DNA of 17,483 nucleotides from an uncultured Bacteroidota bacterium (GTDB taxonomy: Bacteria > Bacteroidota > Bacteroidia > Chitinophagales > Chitinophagaceae). The stretch covers positions 1 through 17,483 of the forward strand of contig CAMLGP010000007.1 of the NCBI GenBank assembly GCA_946479535.1, read 5' to 3'. The position numbers and the translations under genes are program-made. The stretch's first letter is position 1, and every line of letters starts with the position of its first letter. Under the pieces are notes generated by a model, which saw only the letters and a list, made by a program, of their open reading frames with translations, was not told the origin of the DNA and ran no database searches. Of this stretch, positions 7,980-15,812 are shown one piece after another.

Positions 7980-8001
7980 TCCCGATAGTTATCGGGATTT
8001 T
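7980..8001 (+). terminator. Probable intrinsic terminator after the DUF502 gene
   Basis: TCCCGAT (7980-7986) pairs with ATCGGGA (7991-7997) around an AGTT loop, and TTTT follows at 7998-8001. The hairpin begins one base after the DUF502 stop codon. The stem is short and the T run is only four bases, so it may be a partial terminator. Confidence 0.65.
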
Positions 8002-8018
8002 GCTTAAAAAATCACGTA

Positions 8019-8978
8019 ATGAAACGAGTTGCGTTGCTGCTGCTATTGGCATGCATTTACCAAAGTGCTTTTTGCTGGGGATTCTTTGCCCATCGTCGTA
8101 TAAACTATTATGCAGTATTTCTCCTTCCACCGGAAATGCTGGTATTGTACAAACCAAATATTGAATTCCTTGCTGACCATGCTGTTGATCCGGATAAAAG
8201 AAGATATGTTTTGAAGGAAGAAGCACCAAGGCATTATATTGATATGGATCATTATGGCCATTTCCCCTATGATTCCCTTCCTCGCAACTGGACAGATGCT
8301 GTTGCTAAATATTCACGGGATACACTGTATAAACACGGCATAGTACCCTGGTGGCTACAAATTATGCTTTACCGGTTAACACAGGCCTTCAAAGAAAGAG
8401 ATCAGGCAAGAATATTAAAGTATTCCGCAGAGATCGGGCATTATATTGCCGATGCGCATGTTCCTTTGCACACCAGCGAAAATCATAATGGGCAGCTCAC
8501 CGATCAGGTAGGCATCCATGGTTTCTGGGAAAGCCGTATTCCTGAATTGCTGGCAGATAAGGAATATGATTTTCTGATTGGCAAAGCTGAATACATCAAT
8601 AAACCTTCACAATTCATCTGGGCAAGGATCATGGAAAGTGCTGCAGCTGCAGATACAGTACTCAGAACAGAAAAAGAACTTTCACAACATTTCAAACCAG
8701 ATCGGAAATACGCATTTGAAAACAGAAATGGATTACTGGTCCGGCAATACGCCTCTTCCTATTCAAAAGCCTTTAATGCAAAATTGAAAGGTATGGTTGA
8801 AAGAAGAATGCAGCAATCCATCTTTGCCATTGCCTGTTTCTGGTATACCGCCTGGGTAAATGCAGGACAGCCTGATCTGACCCTTATGAATCATAAGGAA
8901 TTTTCCAAAGATGAGCTTGCGGAATTTGAAAAGCTAAATCAGGTGTGGACTGGGCAACTCATTGAATCTGAACATTAA
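8019..8978 (+). CDS. Secreted zinc-dependent phospholipase C / S1-P1 nuclease-like hydrolase
   Basis: This is a predicted exported phosphoesterase with a tri-zinc site. Residues 1-19 are a Sec signal, and cleavage after Cys19 would make Trp20 the new N-terminus. In Bacillus phospholipase C and in S1/P1 nucleases the N-terminal Trp is itself a zinc ligand. Other probable ligands follow in family order: H25, an Asp near 53-57, H72, H141-x3-D145-x-H147-x3-H151 (in HYIADAHVPLH) and H167-x3-E171 (in HGFWE). A final Glu is like phospholipase C, whereas S1/P1 nucleases usually have Asp there. The length of 319 residues fits either family. The substrate (phospholipid, nucleic acid or other phosphodiester) is not decided by sequence. 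It lies 39 bases after DUF502, behind a terminator-like hairpin. Cys19 does not sit in a good lipobox, so a soluble protein is favoured. Confidence 0.82.
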   Translation: MKRVALLLLLACIYQSAFCWGFFAHRRINYYAVFLLPPEMLVLYKPNIEFLADHAVDPDKRRYVLKEEAPRHYIDMDHYGHFPYDSLPRNWTDAVAKYSRDTLYKHGIVPWWLQIMLYRLTQAFKERDQARILKYSAEIGHYIADAHVPLHTSENHNGQLTDQVGIHGFWESRIPELLADKEYDFLIGKAEYINKPSQFIWARIMESAAAADTVLRTEKELSQHFKPDRKYAFENRNGLLVRQYASSYSKAFNAKLKGMVERRMQQSIFAIACFWYTAWVNAGQPDLTLMNHKEFSKDELAEFEKLNQVWTGQLIESEH

Positions 8979-9039
8979 TAATTTAAAATATCCGCATATT
9001 TCCAAATAACTGTTAGTCTCATCTTGCCCTGCATACGCT

Positions 9040-9047
9040 TATCTTTG
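9040..9047 (+). promoter_or_regulatory. Possible -7 box for serC
   Basis: TATCTTTG is a full match to TAnnTTTG and lies 25 bases before the serC ATG, a sensible leader length. No clear TTTG is seen at the expected distance upstream. Confidence 0.45.
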
Positions 9048-9072
9048 CACCCTCATTTATAATCATCAAAAG

Positions 9073-10167
9073 ATGAAATCTTTGGCAGCAACCGTTCATA
9101 ATTTCAATGCCGGTCCTTCCATACTCCCAAGAGAGGTATTTGAAGAGGCCAGCCGCGCTATTCTTGACTTTAATGAGACCGGTTTATCGATCCTGGAAAT
9201 TGGTCACCGCACGCCTTTATTTGAAGGCGTAATGAAAGAGGCGATCAGTCTTACAAAAGAGCTGATGAACCTGGACAGTGATCATGAAGTATTATTCCTC
9301 CATGGGGGCGCCTCTACTCAATTCATGCAGGTACCAATGAACCTCCTTAATGATAACGAAGTGGCTGCCTATACAGAAACAGATGTTTGGGGAACTAAAG
9401 GCATTAAAGAAGCCAAGCTGTTTGGCCATGTAGAAGTAGTTGCCAGCAGCAAGGATAAGAACTTTACCTATCTGCCTAAAGGGTTTCATGTTCCCGCAAC
9501 CGTGAAATACCTGCACCTTACTACCAACAACACAATCTATGGAACGCAGTGGCAGGACCTCACACCTTTCTATAAATACAATGTGCCGTTGGTAGCGGAT
9601 ATGAGCAGTGATTTCCTGAGCCGCGTGATCGACTTTAATAAATATGATCTGATCTATGCAGGTGCACAAAAGAATGCAGGTGCTGCCGGTGTGAATGTGG
9701 TGGTAGTTAATAAGAATATATTGGGCAAAGTAGACAGGAAGATCCCTACTATGATGGATTATCGCCAGCATATAGAAAATGGTTCCATGCTAAATACCCC
9801 TCCTGTATTTGCCATTTATGTTTGCATGCTCACCCTTCGTTGGCTAAAAAACAGGGGTGGTGTGGCTGCTATTGAAAAGCTCAATAATGCAAAGGCAAAA
9901 CTTTTCTATGATACCGTGGATTCATTACCGGTTTTCAAAGGAACTGTTGTAAAAGAAGACCGCAGCAAAATGAATGGAGTATTTGTGATGCAGGACCCTG
10001 CCCTTGAAAAAGAGTTCATGGAAATTTGCAGGAAGGAAGGCATGTATGGCGTGAAAGGCCACCGCAGCGTGGGAGGTTTCCGTGTTTCCATGTACAATGC
10101 ACTTCCCATTGAAAGCCTGGAACTACTCACAGATCTGATGAAAGATTTTGCAAATAAAAAAGGATAG
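9073..10167 (+). CDS. serC: Phosphoserine aminotransferase
   Basis: This PLP enzyme converts 3-phosphohydroxypyruvate and glutamate to phosphoserine and 2-oxoglutarate. It is the second step of serine synthesis, and the fold also serves 4-phosphohydroxythreonine formation for vitamin B6. Family signatures appear in order: NFNAGPSILP (10-19), GHRTPLFEGV (44-53), HGGASTQF (77-84), TTNNTIYGTQW (150-160), MSSDFLSR (177-184), the Schiff-base lysine K200 in YAGAQKNAGAAG, and near the C-terminus HRSVGGFRVSMYNALP. The length of 364 residues matches the family. The next gene is a DUF1015 protein 47 bases on. In many Bacteroidota serA (phosphoglycerate dehydrogenase) stands between them, but it is absent here. 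Confidence 0.97.
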   Translation: MKSLAATVHNFNAGPSILPREVFEEASRAILDFNETGLSILEIGHRTPLFEGVMKEAISLTKELMNLDSDHEVLFLHGGASTQFMQVPMNLLNDNEVAAYTETDVWGTKGIKEAKLFGHVEVVASSKDKNFTYLPKGFHVPATVKYLHLTTNNTIYGTQWQDLTPFYKYNVPLVADMSSDFLSRVIDFNKYDLIYAGAQKNAGAAGVNVVVVNKNILGKVDRKIPTMMDYRQHIENGSMLNTPPVFAIYVCMLTLRWLKNRGGVAAIEKLNNAKAKLFYDTVDSLPVFKGTVVKEDRSKMNGVFVMQDPALEKEFMEICRKEGMYGVKGHRSVGGFRVSMYNALPIESLELLTDLMKDFANKKG

Positions 10168-10214
10168 AATTTACATTCCCCTTACTTACTACATGACATT
10201 TCTAAAAAAATAAG

Positions 10215-11435
10215 ATGGCCCTCATTCAACCTTTCAAAGCATTAAGACCCAAACCCGAAATTGCACAGAAATTAGCTTCCCGCCCCTATGATGTACTAAA
10301 TAGTACCGAAGCAAAAACGGAAGCAAATGGCAATCCTTACTCTTTTCTTCATATCACAAAGGCGGAGATAGATCTTCCGGACGGAGTGGACATTCACAGC
10401 CAGGCCGTGTATGATAAAGCAAAAGATAACCTCGAAGCATTTATTAAACAGCACACACTTTTCAGGGAAGACAAACCCTGTTATTATATCTACCAGCTGA
10501 TCATGAATGGCCGAAGCCAGACCGGACTGGTTTGCGTTTCATCCGTAAAGGATTATTTTAAGGATGTGATCAGGAAACATGAGTTTACCCGCCCCGAAAA
10601 AGAAAAGGACAGGATCGAGCACATGAAAACCATCCATGCACAAACTGGTAATGTATTCCTTGCCTATAATAATGTTCCGGAAATCGATTCAATCATTGCC
10701 AACTGGAAAAAAACAAAACAGCCGGTGTATGATTTTACTGCCAGTGATGGAATAAAACATACGGTATGGGCTATTGATGATGACAAAACCATTGAAACCA
10801 TCACCAATACATTTGTACAGAAAGTTCCTGCCACATATATTGCTGACGGGCATCACCGGGCTGCCTCTGCAGCTAAAGTAAGCCAGGCATTTCCTGCCAG
10901 CCACAATGCTGAATTTTTCCTTACCACTATTTTCCCTGCCAGTGAACTGGCTATTATGGATTATAACCGTGTGGTAAAAGACCTGAACGGTATGGATAAG
11001 GAAGACTTTATTGAAGCATTACATGATGATTTCATGATCACCCAAAGTCCTGTTCCGGTAAAACCTGCTCAATTACATGAGTTCGGCATGTATTTGGATA
11101 AACAATGGTATATTTTAACTTCCCGTAAGGGCACTTTTAATAATGACCCGATCGGTGTACTGGATGTAACCATCCTTTCAGAGAATGTACTTGACAAGAT
11201 CCTTGATATTAAAGACCAGCGTACTGATAAGCGCATTGATTTCGTAGGTGGCATCAGGGGACTTGGCGAACTGGAAAAAAGAGTTAACAGCGGCGAAATG
11301 AAAGTAGCCTTCAGCTTATACCCTGTCACCATCCAGCAGCTTTTTGATATTGCAGACAGCGGACAGGTAATGCCACCCAAGAGCACCTGGTTTGAACCAA
11401 AACTCAGGGACGGTTTGTTAACTCACGAGATTTGA
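10215..11435 (+). CDS. DUF1015-family protein linked to serine synthesis
   Basis: This is a cytoplasmic protein of the DUF1015 family (PF06245), with no established biochemical role. Recognisable family blocks are the N-terminus IQPFKALRPKPEIAQKLASRPYD (about 4-26), NPYSFLHITKAE (40-51), KHEFTRPEKEKDRIEHM (121-137), the near-invariant ADGHHRAASA (210-219), and the C-terminal VGGIRGLGELEKRV and MPPKSTWFEPKLR blocks. The ADGHHR patch looks like a possible metal or phosphate site. The length of 406 residues is normal. It follows serC by 47 bases with an A-rich leader (AAAAAAATAAG before ATG) and is probably co-transcribed with it. The repeated pairing of this family with serC and serA suggests a helper or regulatory role in serine metabolism, which is inference. 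Confidence 0.92.
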   Translation: MALIQPFKALRPKPEIAQKLASRPYDVLNSTEAKTEANGNPYSFLHITKAEIDLPDGVDIHSQAVYDKAKDNLEAFIKQHTLFREDKPCYYIYQLIMNGRSQTGLVCVSSVKDYFKDVIRKHEFTRPEKEKDRIEHMKTIHAQTGNVFLAYNNVPEIDSIIANWKKTKQPVYDFTASDGIKHTVWAIDDDKTIETITNTFVQKVPATYIADGHHRAASAAKVSQAFPASHNAEFFLTTIFPASELAIMDYNRVVKDLNGMDKEDFIEALHDDFMITQSPVPVKPAQLHEFGMYLDKQWYILTSRKGTFNNDPIGVLDVTILSENVLDKILDIKDQRTDKRIDFVGGIRGLGELEKRVNSGEMKVAFSLYPVTIQQLFDIADSGQVMPPKSTWFEPKLRDGLLTHEI

Positions 11436-11446
11436 GGCTACAAAAC

Positions 11447-11555
11447 AAGTAAAAAGTCAAAATTAAAAAGTCAAAAACCTTCTTTAGGGGTAATAGGGCA
11501 GAAAGTTTCTTGTATAGCTTTTAACTTTTGCATTTTTACTTTTGACTTTTTACTT
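11447..11555. repeat. Long AT-rich intergenic inverted repeat
   Basis: The left arm 11447-11476 and right arm 11526-11555 are inverted copies matching at 27 of 30 positions. The outermost 16 (AAGTAAAAAGTCAAAA and its complement at 11540-11555) are perfect. The loop is 49 nt. The arms are made of AAAAGTCAAAA-type units. The right arm ends 16 bases before the TPR gene's ATG. It carries no gene and no T run suited to a terminator. It may be a dispersed intergenic palindrome or miniature element. Confidence 0.8.
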
Positions 11556-11571
11556 TCTAATTTTGATCAAT

Positions 11572-12594
11572 ATGAAAAGAATCCTTCTCCTTATAACGGG
11601 TATTTGCCTTGCTTTTATTGGTTTTACCCAGGATGACGTGAAATCTTTGCAGGAAACGGGCAGGGGCTTTATGCGTTCCGGTGATTATGAAAATGCAATC
11701 ATTGTATTTAACCGTGCATTGCAAAAAGACAGCAAAAACCTGGAATTGCAGAAAGACCTGGTGATGACTTATTATCTGAAAAGGGATTATACAACGGCAT
11801 TAAAAGGCGCTGAAGCACTTATAGACAGGGATGATGCTGATGTTATTTCCTTTCAGATCGCCGGTAATGTATATAAGGCACTGGAAGAAGTGAAGGATTG
11901 CGACAAGATGTATAAAAAGGCCCTCAAAAAATTCCCGAAAAGCGGTCCTCTTTATAGTGAATATGGTGAATTGCTTTGGGCAGCCAAGGATTATTCAGCT
12001 ATTCAGCAATGGGAAAAAGGTATCCAGGTTGATCCTGCCTATTCCGGAAATTATTATAATGCTGCTCTTTATTATTTCTATACCAAAGACAAAGTATGGA
12101 GTCTTATATATGGTGAGATCTTTGTGAACATGGAAAGTCTGTCTCCCAGAGGAGCGGCTATGAAACAGACACTATTGCAGGCTTACAAAGAAAAACTTTT
12201 TGCTGATCCGGATATCATGAAAGGTGAGGAAAAGAACAAGAGTGAATTTGCAAAAGCATTTTTACAGGGAATCGGTAAACAGTCATCTCTTACATCAAAA
12301 GGTATTACTGCGGAAACACTTACTATGATCCGCTCCAGGTTTATACTGGACTGGTACGCTACCAACGCAACAAAATATCCTTTCCGGTTATTCGATTATC
12401 AGCGCCAGTTGCTGCAGGAAGGAATGTTTGAAGCCTACAATCAATGGCTGTTTGGTTCTGTTGAGAACCTGGCGGCTTATGATAGCTGGACTAAAGCCCA
12501 CGCTGACCAGTACGAGGCATTCGCCAATTTTCAAAAGAACCGGGTATTCCGGATGCCTGTAGGACAGTACTATCAGGCTGGTGGAACTAACTGA
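11572..12594 (+). CDS. Secreted tetratricopeptide-repeat protein
   Basis: This is a 340-residue exported protein with TPR repeats. The ATG at 11572 gives a clean Sec signal (MKRILLLITGICLAFIGFTQ, cleavage near Gln20). An upstream TTG at 11542 lies inside the inverted repeat and would put ten residues in front of the signal, so it is rejected. TPR-like helix pairs run from about residue 22 to 180, including GRGFMRSGDYENAIIVFNRAL, then DYTTALKGAEALI, then a third repeat around MYKKALKKFPKSGPLYSEYG and a fourth around AIQQWEKGIQVDP. The C-terminal part (about 190-340) is helical but unassigned. Such proteins act as scaffolds in the periplasm or at the outer membrane; the partner is unknown. A TAATTTTG box at 11558-11565 could be its -7 promoter element. 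Confidence 0.82.
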   Translation: MKRILLLITGICLAFIGFTQDDVKSLQETGRGFMRSGDYENAIIVFNRALQKDSKNLELQKDLVMTYYLKRDYTTALKGAEALIDRDDADVISFQIAGNVYKALEEVKDCDKMYKKALKKFPKSGPLYSEYGELLWAAKDYSAIQQWEKGIQVDPAYSGNYYNAALYYFYTKDKVWSLIYGEIFVNMESLSPRGAAMKQTLLQAYKEKLFADPDIMKGEEKNKSEFAKAFLQGIGKQSSLTSKGITAETLTMIRSRFILDWYATNATKYPFRLFDYQRQLLQEGMFEAYNQWLFGSVENLAAYDSWTKAHADQYEAFANFQKNRVFRMPVGQYYQAGGTN

Positions 12595-12613
12595 TCCCTT
12601 TTAGCCATGGTTA

Positions 12614-12665
12614 GTGTCCAACGAACCATTACCTCAACTTTTGTGGTTCGTGAGACACGAACCAC
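12614..12665 (+). promoter_or_regulatory. Two mutually exclusive hairpins upstream of the acyl-CoA synthetase gene
   Basis: Hairpin A pairs 12614-12628 with 12644-12658 (13 of 15 positions, 15-nt loop). Hairpin B pairs GTGGTTCGTG (12643-12652) with CACGAACCAC (12656-12665), a perfect 10-bp stem with an AGA loop, followed after a few bases by CCTTTTCC. The middle strand TGGTTCGT is shared, so only one hairpin can form at a time. Hairpin B may simply terminate the TPR transcript. The three-part layout is also that of an attenuator, or of a DNA palindrome read by a regulator. Confidence 0.6.
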
Positions 12666-12730
12666 GGCCTTTTCCTAAAGGTTCTTTTTGTACGGTTTTT
12701 TCCCTAATTTGTTATGGTAACGATTGAACT

Positions 12731-14512
12731 ATGAACGAAAAAGGAAGGTTATTCGACTGTATTTCAGTGCAAACCGAGAAGGGCGGGCTTTCCATTATGC
12801 TAGCTGGTAAAGAAAGGGGACAATGGAAAAACTATAGCACAAAAGAGGTGAAGGAAATCGTGGATAAACTGAGTGCCGGCCTGTTAAGCCTTGGGGTAGG
12901 CCCGAATGATATGTCCATAGAAGGGCGGGACAAGATCGCCATTATGTGTAAGAACCGGCCGGAATGGATTATGTTGGACCTTGCTGTTCAGCAGATCGGT
13001 GCGGTACTTGTACCCGTATATCCTACCATCGGTGTTAACGATCTTGAGTTCATTTTCAATGATGCCCGCGTCAAATACGTATTCGTCAATGATGAAGAAT
13101 CCTACCTCAAAGTACTGAGTATAAAAAGCAGGGTAACTTCCATAAAAGATATTTATTCCTTTGAGCATACACCCAATGCAAAACACTGGAAGGAGATAAT
13201 GGAGCTGGCTACACAGGATCTTATCTATAAGATCCCGCCGATTGCTGATAAGATCAAATATGAAGATCTTGCCACACTGATCTATACATCCGGAACAACG
13301 GGTACACCAAAGGGAGTGATGCTTTCTCATCAAAATATCTTATCGAATGTGGTAGCATGTATGCCCTGTTTGCCTAATTTCCAGAACATGAAAGTATTGA
13401 GCTTTTTACCGCTCAATCATATATTTGAAAGGATGATCTCCTATTTCTACCTTTTTAGAGGAGCTTCCATCTATTACGCGGAAAGCCTGGATACCATTGG
13501 AGATAATCTCAAAGAAGTAAAACCGGATATGTTTACCACTGTTCCGCGCTTGCTGGAAAAAGTGTATGACCGCATCATGCTCAAAGGTTCAGAGCTTACC
13601 GGCACCAAAAAGAAATTATTTTTCTGGGCTCATGATCTGGCCACACGTTATGAGATCAATAAGCGCCAGGGAATGTGGTATAACTTGCAATTATCACTGG
13701 CCAATAAACTGATCTTTAGTAAATGGAGAGAGGGCCTCGGCAATAACATTAAAGTGATCGTTTCAGGTGGTGCCGCCGCTCAGGTCCGACTAATACGCAT
13801 ATTTACGGCGGCCAGGATCCCCGTAATTGAAGGATATGGATTAACTGAAACCTCGCCAGTAATTGCAGTTAACCGTTATAATATTGATGATCGTATGTTT
13901 GGAACCGTTGGGCCGTTGATTGATGAGGTGAAAGTACAGATCGCTGAGGATGGAGAGATACAATGTAAAGGACCCAATGTGATGATGGGTTATTACAAAC
14001 GTCCTGATTTTACAGCAGAAGTGATCCATGATGGCTGGTTTGATACTGGTGACATCGGTACAATAGTTAATAATCGTTTCCTGAAGATCACTGATCGTAA
14101 AAAGGAGCTTTTCAAAACAAGCGGAGGCAAATATGTGGCTCCAATAGCCATTGAAAACAGGTTGAAAGAATCCATTTACATAGAACAGATCATGGTGGTG
14201 GGCTCAGAACGAAAATTTGTAGGCGCATTAATAGTTCCTTCCTTCCCCAACCTGAAAGAATGGTGCAGAGCCAATGGAGTTCAGGCAGCCAGCCATGAGG
14301 AGATGATCCGCAATCCCAAAGTGCTGGACATGTTTAAAGACCTTGTTGAAAGTTTCAACAAGTACTTTAACCATGTTGAACAGGTAAAACGTTTTGAACT
14401 CCTTGCCAATGAATGGAGTGTTGATACCGGTGAAATGACGCCCAAGCTCTCACTCAAGCGAAAGGTAGTTATGGAAAAATACCGTGATTCAATTGAAAGG
14501 ATCTACTCCTGA
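12731..14512 (+). CDS. Long-chain fatty-acid--CoA ligase (acyl-CoA synthetase)
   Basis: This is an AMP-forming enzyme of the ANL superfamily, FadD/ACSL type. It activates a fatty acid with ATP and then forms the acyl-CoA for beta-oxidation or lipid synthesis. Motifs are in order: the P-loop YTSGTTGTPKG (185-195), PLNHIFERM (227-235), VSGGAA (344-349), the A5 motif YGLTETSP (369-376), WFDTGDIG (436-443), the linker ITDRKKELFKTSGGKYVAP (453-471) and a probable catalytic lysine in TPKLSLKRK (about 572). The length of 593 residues suits the eukaryote-like long-chain group common in Bacteroidota. It has no membrane segment. The exact chain length cannot be read from the sequence. It starts 136 bases after the TPR gene, and its stop codon directly abuts the stop codon of the convergent transporter gene. 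Confidence 0.94.
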   Translation: MNEKGRLFDCISVQTEKGGLSIMLAGKERGQWKNYSTKEVKEIVDKLSAGLLSLGVGPNDMSIEGRDKIAIMCKNRPEWIMLDLAVQQIGAVLVPVYPTIGVNDLEFIFNDARVKYVFVNDEESYLKVLSIKSRVTSIKDIYSFEHTPNAKHWKEIMELATQDLIYKIPPIADKIKYEDLATLIYTSGTTGTPKGVMLSHQNILSNVVACMPCLPNFQNMKVLSFLPLNHIFERMISYFYLFRGASIYYAESLDTIGDNLKEVKPDMFTTVPRLLEKVYDRIMLKGSELTGTKKKLFFWAHDLATRYEINKRQGMWYNLQLSLANKLIFSKWREGLGNNIKVIVSGGAAAQVRLIRIFTAARIPVIEGYGLTETSPVIAVNRYNIDDRMFGTVGPLIDEVKVQIAEDGEIQCKGPNVMMGYYKRPDFTAEVIHDGWFDTGDIGTIVNNRFLKITDRKKELFKTSGGKYVAPIAIENRLKESIYIEQIMVVGSERKFVGALIVPSFPNLKEWCRANGVQAASHEEMIRNPKVLDMFKDLVESFNKYFNHVEQVKRFELLANEWSVDTGEMTPKLSLKRKVVMEKYRDSIERIYS

Positions 14513-15811
14513 TTATATATTTACCCTCTTCATTGTTGGAACCAATAAATGCATGATCAGCCATGCCAAAAGGTAGCACAGGCCACAAATAACAAACATG
14601 ATGTAATAGCCATGTTGAATATTACCCAATCCTTTATAATGGTCAAATAATAATCCGGCCGTCTTTGATAATATAATTCCTCCTACTCCTCCGGCCATAC
14701 CACCAATGCCAGTTACAGCACCCACTGTTTTTTTCGGGAACATATCAGAAACCGTTGTAAAGATATTTGCACTCCAGGCCTGGTGAGCAGCACAGGCCAG
14801 CCCGATCATCAATACCGCCAACCACATATTAAACCCGCCAAGGTATTGGGCAGAGATCACCGGTAGCACCGCAAACGCATAAATAAGCATAGACGTTTTC
14901 CTTGCTTTAAAAACCGGCCATCCATTTTTGATGAAATTCATTGGCAACCAACCGCCAAAAACACTACCGACGGTTGCGATAGTATACACCAGCGCAATAG
15001 GTAAAGCCACCTCAGTACTGCTAAGCTTGTATTGTTCATTCAAAAAATCCGGCAACCAGAAAAGATAAAACCACCACACACCGTCAGTCAGCATTTTACC
15101 TAGCGTGAATGCCCAGGTCTGATTGAATTGCAATAGTTTGAACCAGGACACTTTTTCCTGTGTGGTTGTTTCTGGCACTTTTTCATCCACATCACTATGA
15201 ATATATTCATACTCTTCTTTGCTTAGCTTTTTGTGTTTGTTAGGTACTTCATAAAAGATAAACCAGAACAGTAGCCAAATCAGACCTATCGCACCCGTGA
15301 TAATAAAAGTCAGGCGCCATCCATACTCTGCAGCAATGAATGGAACAGTCAGTGGTGCGATGATGGCCCCTATATTCGTACCAGAATTAAAAATTCCGGT
15401 AGCCAGTGCTCTTTCCTTTTTAGGAAACCACTCCGCCACTGTTTTTATGGCGGCAGGAAAGTTACCAGATTCTGTAATGCCCAGTCCTGCCCTGGCAACA
15501 AAGAAACCTGTTGTGGTGCGCACAAGAGCATGGCACACTGCGGCAATGCTCCATAATAATAGAGAGAGCGCATATCCTAACTTGGTCCCTAATCTGTCAA
15601 TGAGCCTTCCTGCAAAGATCATCCCTACAGCATAGGCAAACTGGAAAGCGATGGTGATATTGGCATAATCATTTTTTGTCCAACCGAATTCCTGGTCCAG
15701 GTTCAGTTTAACAAGACTGATCACCTGCCTGTCGAGGTAATTTACAGTTGTAGCAAAAAATATCAGGGCACAGATCGTCCACCTGTATTTTCCAATCGTT
15801 TGCTGGGTCAT
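14513..15811 (-). CDS. MFS hexuronate transporter, ExuT-like (ACS family)
   Basis: This is an inner-membrane symporter of the major facilitator superfamily, 432 residues with about 12 hydrophobic segments. Features of the anion:cation symporter group are NYLDRQVIS in TM1 (24-32), the motif-A loop GRLIDRLGTK (68-77), and GLGITESGNFPAAIKTVAEW followed by FNSGTNIGAI (about 109-150). This pattern is that of ExuT-like glucuronate and galacturonate importers, and the operon context (KDPG aldolase, KDG kinase, YhcH) agrees. The ATG lies one base beyond the eda stop codon, so translation is probably coupled. It is the last gene of the operon, and no terminator separates it from the convergent acyl-CoA synthetase gene. 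Confidence 0.88.
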   Translation of the reverse strand: MTQQTIGKYRWTICALIFFATTVNYLDRQVISLVKLNLDQEFGWTKNDYANITIAFQFAYAVGMIFAGRLIDRLGTKLGYALSLLLWSIAAVCHALVRTTTGFFVARAGLGITESGNFPAAIKTVAEWFPKKERALATGIFNSGTNIGAIIAPLTVPFIAAEYGWRLTFIITGAIGLIWLLFWFIFYEVPNKHKKLSKEEYEYIHSDVDEKVPETTTQEKVSWFKLLQFNQTWAFTLGKMLTDGVWWFYLFWLPDFLNEQYKLSSTEVALPIALVYTIATVGSVFGGWLPMNFIKNGWPVFKARKTSMLIYAFAVLPVISAQYLGGFNMWLAVLMIGLACAAHQAWSANIFTTVSDMFPKKTVGAVTGIGGMAGGVGGIILSKTAGLLFDHYKGLGNIQHGYYIMFVICGLCYLLAWLIMHLLVPTMKRVNI

Positions 15812-15812
15812 T

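Noticed and set aside
9292..9771. 159-codon minus-strand frame opposite serC
   Set aside because: It mirrors a highly conserved enzyme gene and its translation has no recognisable domain.
11542..11571. TTG start for the TPR protein
   Set aside because: It falls in the right arm of the inverted repeat and adds residues before a complete Sec signal.
13216..13235. Perfect 8-bp hairpin GGATCTTA/TAAGATCC inside the acyl-CoA synthetase gene
   Set aside because: It lies within well-conserved coding sequence and no T run follows; one such palindrome in 17 kb is expected by chance.
12884..13333. 149-codon minus-strand frame opposite the acyl-CoA synthetase
   Set aside because: Cysteine- and isoleucine-rich shadow translation with no motif; the plus-strand gene is certain.
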